This document shows positions 60,634 through 64,000 of a stretch of DNA of 64,000 nucleotides, piece after piece. The stretch is from the NCBI GenBank assembly GCA_013215145.1, contig JABSRP010000023.1:84510-148509 (forward strand). Direction: 5' to 3'. Each line of letters begins with the position of its first letter. Positions within the stretch are counted from its first letter, which is position 1. Both the position numbers and the translations under genes were made by a program. A model generated the notes under the pieces. That model was not told the DNA's origin. It ran no database searches and saw nothing but the letters and a program-made list of their open reading frames with translations. Source of the DNA: Pseudobacteriovorax sp. (GTDB lineage: Bacteria > Bdellovibrionota_B > Oligoflexia > Oligoflexales > Oligoflexaceae).

Positions 60634-60828
60634 ATGTTAGGTAGCGAAATTTTAATGACAGCAATCATCGCAACATCTTCTGCGCAAAGCACAGCACCAA
60701 GTGAAGATAACTCAAATGATGGGTATATCATGGTTGATGTCGAAAAACTTGAGGATTCCTCTTACAAGGCACACGACAGTTCTAAGCCAGGATTTGTAGC
60801 AGCAGAATTAAGTCGAGATGCAGAATAG
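60634..60828 (+). CDS. Ser/Thr-rich 64-residue peptide, candidate RiPP precursor
   Basis: Strong ribosome binding site (GAGGAG, 5 nt before ATG). The peptide has 14 Ser/Thr among 64 residues and no cysteine. The first 20 residues are mildly hydrophobic (ILMTAIIATSS); the middle and end are acidic with Ser pairs at 42-43 and 49-50. It sits exactly between the LanC-like gene and the LanM-kinase-like gene, where a precursor would be expected. No GG/GA leader cleavage site is convincing. Alternatives: a small adaptor subunit, or a detached N-terminal part of the following protein. Confidence 0.65.
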   Translation: MLGSEILMTAIIATSSAQSTAPSEDNSNDGYIMVDVEKLEDSSYKAHDSSKPGFVAAELSRDAE

Positions 60829-61856
60829 TGTTAGGAGATAGCCATAATTTTGGAAGGGCAGTTCGTAGTGAAAACTCTTTAGTCTTAAAGTCTCGGACTG
60901 TGTTTTGGGAATGGCTGTTATTGGGGGGCGATAGCCCTCTTTCTCTTTACTTTTCTTCCTTGAATGAAGATTTACACCTACCTTTCACCGTATTCCCTAG
61001 GCTTTCCTTTGAATTAAATGAATATCCAAACGAATCGAAGTGCGAGCGACTCAAAGTTAATGAGATAGCTTTCGATGAGTACGTTTTTACGGATGTACAA
61101 TTAGGGGCTTTTGGTTCGGTTCTTGCTCTCTGCCATTTTTTTGGAATCTCTGACTTGCACTATGAAAATACCGTTTTTGGGATCGATGAAAAAGATGGTC
61201 GTCTAATTTTTTGTCCTATAGATGTAGAAGTCGTTTTTGAAAACAATATACTTTTGTCACAAGCTCTGCTTTTAGAAAGCGATAGTCTGACCAATGGTAA
61301 AAGTGGGACTCAATCTCTATTAGCTGGTCTTAATAATAACCAACTCACTAAAGTCATTGTATCTTATTTAGAGTATTCGTACTTGCTTGGTCGTTACAGA
61401 AAACAGATTATCAACTATTTACAAAATGAACTATTTATCGGAAAACAGCGCGTTCGCGTATTAATTAGACCTACAGCTGACTATGCTACTGATCGAGACG
61501 ATAGGAAATTTTCACGATGTGAAAATGAACAATTAGATAGAGGTGATATTCCCTATTATTTTCGATTTCTCGAGTCTAAAACAATTTATCATTATACCAG
61601 TAAAGAAGGTATCTATAAGCCATGTTTGATTTCAGATAGAGATTTAGAACCAACGCTTAATCATATAATGGACTATGATTCCTTGGAACATAAATTTGAT
61701 GATAGTGTTTTTCTCGTGTCAGCATTACAGATGATCAAGCGAGTCATCGACGAAGCTCCATTTACGTTTGAGTTAGTTAGCATTTTTCGCTTGGATATTA
61801 CGAAAGATAAAATCCTAATGAACTACAGAGGGAATAAAATAGGATGTTACCTATGA
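60828..61856 (+). CDS. minimal LanM-type dehydratase (DUF4135-like) kinase domain protein
   Basis: A 342-residue protein whose GTG start overlaps the peptide stop by one base. It opens with LGDSHNFGR (residues 2-10), the GDxHNxGR motif of LanM dehydratase domains, and has the lysine in VLKSR (Lys-21, cf. VYKPR), the catalytic-loop equivalent SDLHYEN (Asp-109, His-111, Asn-114) and the metal-binding IDVEVVF (Asp-132). LanM uses these to phosphorylate Ser/Thr and then eliminate phosphate. The N-terminal helical part and the C-terminal cyclase of full LanM (about 1000 residues) are missing; the cyclase is separate here. Could also be a kinase without elimination activity. Confidence 0.75.
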   Translation: MLGDSHNFGRAVRSENSLVLKSRTVFWEWLLLGGDSPLSLYFSSLNEDLHLPFTVFPRLSFELNEYPNESKCERLKVNEIAFDEYVFTDVQLGAFGSVLALCHFFGISDLHYENTVFGIDEKDGRLIFCPIDVEVVFENNILLSQALLLESDSLTNGKSGTQSLLAGLNNNQLTKVIVSYLEYSYLLGRYRKQIINYLQNELFIGKQRVRVLIRPTADYATDRDDRKFSRCENEQLDRGDIPYYFRFLESKTIYHYTSKEGIYKPCLISDRDLEPTLNHIMDYDSLEHKFDDSVFLVSALQMIKRVIDEAPFTFELVSIFRLDITKDKILMNYRGNKIGCYL

Positions 61857-63316
61857 AGAAGACTTTTACCCTATCAATCTTTATTCTCCTCCTGTTCACC
61901 GCGCCTAAAAGATCGTTTTCATCTGAATTAAATATTGGCTTAACCAAGTTGCCTAACTCAATCGATCCGATTGGTTTTAGGATTTACGATCATTTTCTCG
62001 CAGTTAGACCAATGTATCAGACTCTAGTTAGGATTGACGAAAACCTGATTATAAGGCCGTTTGCTAGTTCGAAATGGAAAGTAAGCGAAAATGGGAAAAA
62101 ATACGTATTCCAAATCTTGAGAGATCAAAGATTTAGTAATGGTGAATTAGTTACGGCAAGAGACGTGGCTCTTTCGATCAGTCGTCATTTCTGGAATGAC
62201 GGTGAGTCAATCTTTTACAAACTTCTTAAAGATGTCTTCGGTGTGAATGGCAAAATCAACCCTGGTCGTATTATTGACTCTATCAATATTATTGATGAAT
62301 ATTCTTTATCGATTACGCTGCAATATCCATATAAGCCATTTTTACAAGTGCTTTCAGTACCTGCGTTCTCCATAGTTCATCTCGATAAAAAGTTTGATGT
62401 GACTTCAGGGTCAGGACCCTATATTTTAAAAAAGGCCACGCCTAAAAAGTGGATGTTCCAAAAGAGGTCGGAGTTAAAACGACCAATCGAGAGTATAAAT
62501 ATATATGGCGTGGACAACAAAAGTGATTTTCAATATCTCCTGAAGAATAAAACACTCGATTTAGTCATTTCCCCAAAGATCGCTCAGGTCGGAAGTATCC
62601 CTCCGGAATATACGATTGCATATAAAGACAGTCTAGCTGTATCCCACTTCTTTTATAACACAAGCGCAAAGTTTTCTGAGAAGAAAGCCAGGATTAGGTT
62701 CAATAGTCTTTCTCGTCGTTTTTTCCTATCAACGAATGAAAAAACTCTCAGTCCCATCGATACATACATACCTGCCGGTCTTTTGTCGAAGCATTACTAC
62801 GATAGAAAAATCGAAGAATCACAAGTAACCAATGTCGTTGAAAAAGACTTGGTCGTCCGAATACTTGTCAAACCCAGCCTGTTCTCAAAGTCTTTTTTGA
62901 TGAATTATGCGAAGTTTATGGAAAAATATGGGTACCAAATAGACTTTATTGATTTCAAAAATGATGGTGATCCAAATATGCTAAAGGGAGATTATGATTT
63001 AGTGAATATGGGATATCTAAGTCTGATCCCTGATGCGGAAGGTTTACTAACTCCCATTATTGATAATACTCATTCGAAATATGGTGTCTTTAATCGGTCT
63101 GAAATAATTGCCTATGTGAGCGAAACGCGAAAAATCGAAAGTTATAGCAAGAGGGTTCTTGAATTGGCTAACTTCCTGAAGATGTGGGAAGAAGATAATA
63201 AGTTTATCTTACCAGGGTTTCAAATCAATCTGCCAATGCTCTACAAACCAAATTTAGTCGTTCCTGCCTCGTCCTATAGATATGAGCTTGACTTCCTAGA
63301 GGTCAAGTTTAAGTGA
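61853..63316 (+). CDS. family 5 extracellular solute (peptide) binding protein
   Basis: A 487-residue periplasmic protein of the DppA/OppA type. ATG at 61853 overlaps the previous stop by 4 nt; an upstream in-frame ATG (61844) is possible. Signal peptide cut near SFSS-ELN. Family pattern: LPNSIDPIGFRIYDHFLAVRP, then ASSKWKVSENGKKYVFQILRD and DQRFSNGELVTARDVALSI, the classical SBP_bac_5 opening. No ABC permease or ATPase genes are adjacent. Instead a membrane sensor gene follows with a 4-nt overlap, so it may present a ligand to that sensor. Confidence 0.82.
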   Translation: MKKTFTLSIFILLLFTAPKRSFSSELNIGLTKLPNSIDPIGFRIYDHFLAVRPMYQTLVRIDENLIIRPFASSKWKVSENGKKYVFQILRDQRFSNGELVTARDVALSISRHFWNDGESIFYKLLKDVFGVNGKINPGRIIDSINIIDEYSLSITLQYPYKPFLQVLSVPAFSIVHLDKKFDVTSGSGPYILKKATPKKWMFQKRSELKRPIESINIYGVDNKSDFQYLLKNKTLDLVISPKIAQVGSIPPEYTIAYKDSLAVSHFFYNTSAKFSEKKARIRFNSLSRRFFLSTNEKTLSPIDTYIPAGLLSKHYYDRKIEESQVTNVVEKDLVVRILVKPSLFSKSFLMNYAKFMEKYGYQIDFIDFKNDGDPNMLKGDYDLVNMGYLSLIPDAEGLLTPIIDNTHSKYGVFNRSEIIAYVSETRKIESYSKRVLELANFLKMWEEDNKFILPGFQINLPMLYKPNLVVPASSYRYELDFLEVKFK

Positions 63317-63996
63317 CAAAAAACAATACGCTATTTAAGAAAATTTTCAGACCTCTGATCATTTCAGTTATAGTAGTATTACTTGTTTCGTTTATTATAG
63401 TTGCCTTTGCCATAAATCATAACTACAAAAACCAGTTTATTGAAAGCTTCGAGGGGTCAGTAAACCAGTTTGTGTCTAATATACATTTAGATCTAATCAC
63501 GGGCTCAAGCTTTTCGCTCAAATCAAAATGTAGAGCCTTTGCTGCCGAAAAAGATATTATTCGAGTTCATGTTATTTCATGGGATGGGAATGTAATCTGT
63601 GATTTAGGTTTCGACGAGCCGAAACTCGATTCTTTTATCTTAAATCGAAACATATATTTTGACGAAGAAAAGAAAGAACTAGCGGGTAAGTCCATAATTG
63701 CATTATCATCCAATTCCTTGACACGGATTCGATATCAACTCTCGGGGGTTTTTCTAGGTACTGTCTTAGTAGTAATATCCCTACTGTACTTCATAGTATC
63801 TAGTAAGATATTATTGATTACGAAACCTTTGCAGTCAATAAGTGACCAACTCGTCGATTTTGATAGTTTCATGAGAAGCGAAACAGTTCTAAAAAGTCAG
63901 CATCATCTGCCAGAAGAAGTCGACGGCCTGTTGAAAAACAGGCGAGTTCTCAAATTCAATATTAAGTTAACAATAAATGCAAAAATCTGGACCTGA
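63313..63996 (+). CDS. two-TM sensor protein, C-terminus uncertain at window edge
   Basis: GTG start overlapping the solute-binding gene stop by 4 nt (GTGA). Two transmembrane helices (about residues 14-34 and 142-165) flank a periplasmic domain of about 105 residues, followed by a HAMP-like linker (ITKPLQSISDQL then LPEEVDGLL). The stop at 63994 leaves only a short tail after the HAMP (227 residues in all). In another frame the last bases read NNKCKNLDLI and stay open to the window end, so a 1-nt frameshift around 63965 may separate it from an output domain (kinase, cyclase or GGDEF) outside the window. Confidence 0.7.
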   Translation: MTKNNTLFKKIFRPLIISVIVVLLVSFIIVAFAINHNYKNQFIESFEGSVNQFVSNIHLDLITGSSFSLKSKCRAFAAEKDIIRVHVISWDGNVICDLGFDEPKLDSFILNRNIYFDEEKKELAGKSIIALSSNSLTRIRYQLSGVFLGTVLVVISLLYFIVSSKILLITKPLQSISDQLVDFDSFMRSETVLKSQHHLPEEVDGLLKNRRVLKFNIKLTINAKIWT

Positions 63997-64000
63997 TTAA

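Overview
The window is a bacterial chromosome segment of moderate G+C, densely coded on both strands, with no tRNA, rRNA, CRISPR array or intact insertion sequence that I could see. A TIGR02147-type regulator beside secreted-protein genes, two CheA-like kinases (one with a 7TMR-DISM sensor), a 7TMR-DISM cyclase and an unusual load of small lipoproteins and secreted proteins with no recognisable family suggest a Gram-negative of the Bdellovibrionota (Oligoflexia-like). This is inference from gene content, not a phylogenetic result.

Layout. 1-2.4 kb: a two-subunit molybdenum hydroxylase (isoquinoline 1-oxidoreductase type; small subunit cut by the window edge). 2.4-5.5 kb: a small secreted protein, a YkuD L,D-transpeptidase lipoprotein and a GSDH-family sugar dehydrogenase. 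5.6-9.7 kb: a 7TMR-DISM/CheA-like kinase and three small genes. 9.7-10.9 kb: a RES/Xre toxin-antitoxin pair with two matching palindromic operators. 11.0-13.6 kb: a TetR regulator between an SDR and a secreted metallo-beta-lactamase-fold hydrolase, with GCCTA-type operators. 14.5-18.5 kb: trehalose genes, GH15 followed by a fused OtsA-OtsB. 18.6-31 kb: many secreted proteins and lipoproteins, including a TIGR02147 regulator operon, an SDR/TetR pair with its own operator, a duplicated and decayed lipoprotein 5' end, a protein made of 30-residue cysteine repeats, and an SRPBCC lipoprotein whose signal peptide is out of frame at a T7 run.

31.4-46 kb: a 1427-residue CheA-like kinase, a 7TMR-DISM class III cyclase, a coupled pair of diverged secreted paralogues, a CoA-transferase, a haem-binding secreted protein, an LplT/PlsC-like fusion and a DUF2252 lipoprotein. 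46-51.7 kb: a GlxA-type regulator divergent from an NTF2-like protein, then a coiled-coil lipoprotein flanked by two direct copies of a broken gene, and another broken gene followed by a perfect 19-bp hairpin. 52-58.9 kb: a beta-barrel plus CotH-kinase lipoprotein operon, a membrane-anchored MutS-like ATPase, and an aldo/keto reductase with a membrane protein.

The most interesting region is 59.5-64.0 kb. Five genes are packed with gaps of 9 nt or less or 1-4 nt overlaps: a LANCL-type LanC-like protein, a 64-residue Ser/Thr-rich peptide without cysteine, a minimal protein carrying the LanM-type (DUF4135) dehydratase kinase motifs, a family 5 peptide-binding periplasmic protein, and a two-TM sensor that runs to the window edge. 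It looks like a split lanthipeptide-synthetase system joined to a peptide-sensing module. It has no visible lanthipeptide precursor cysteine and no exporter in the window.
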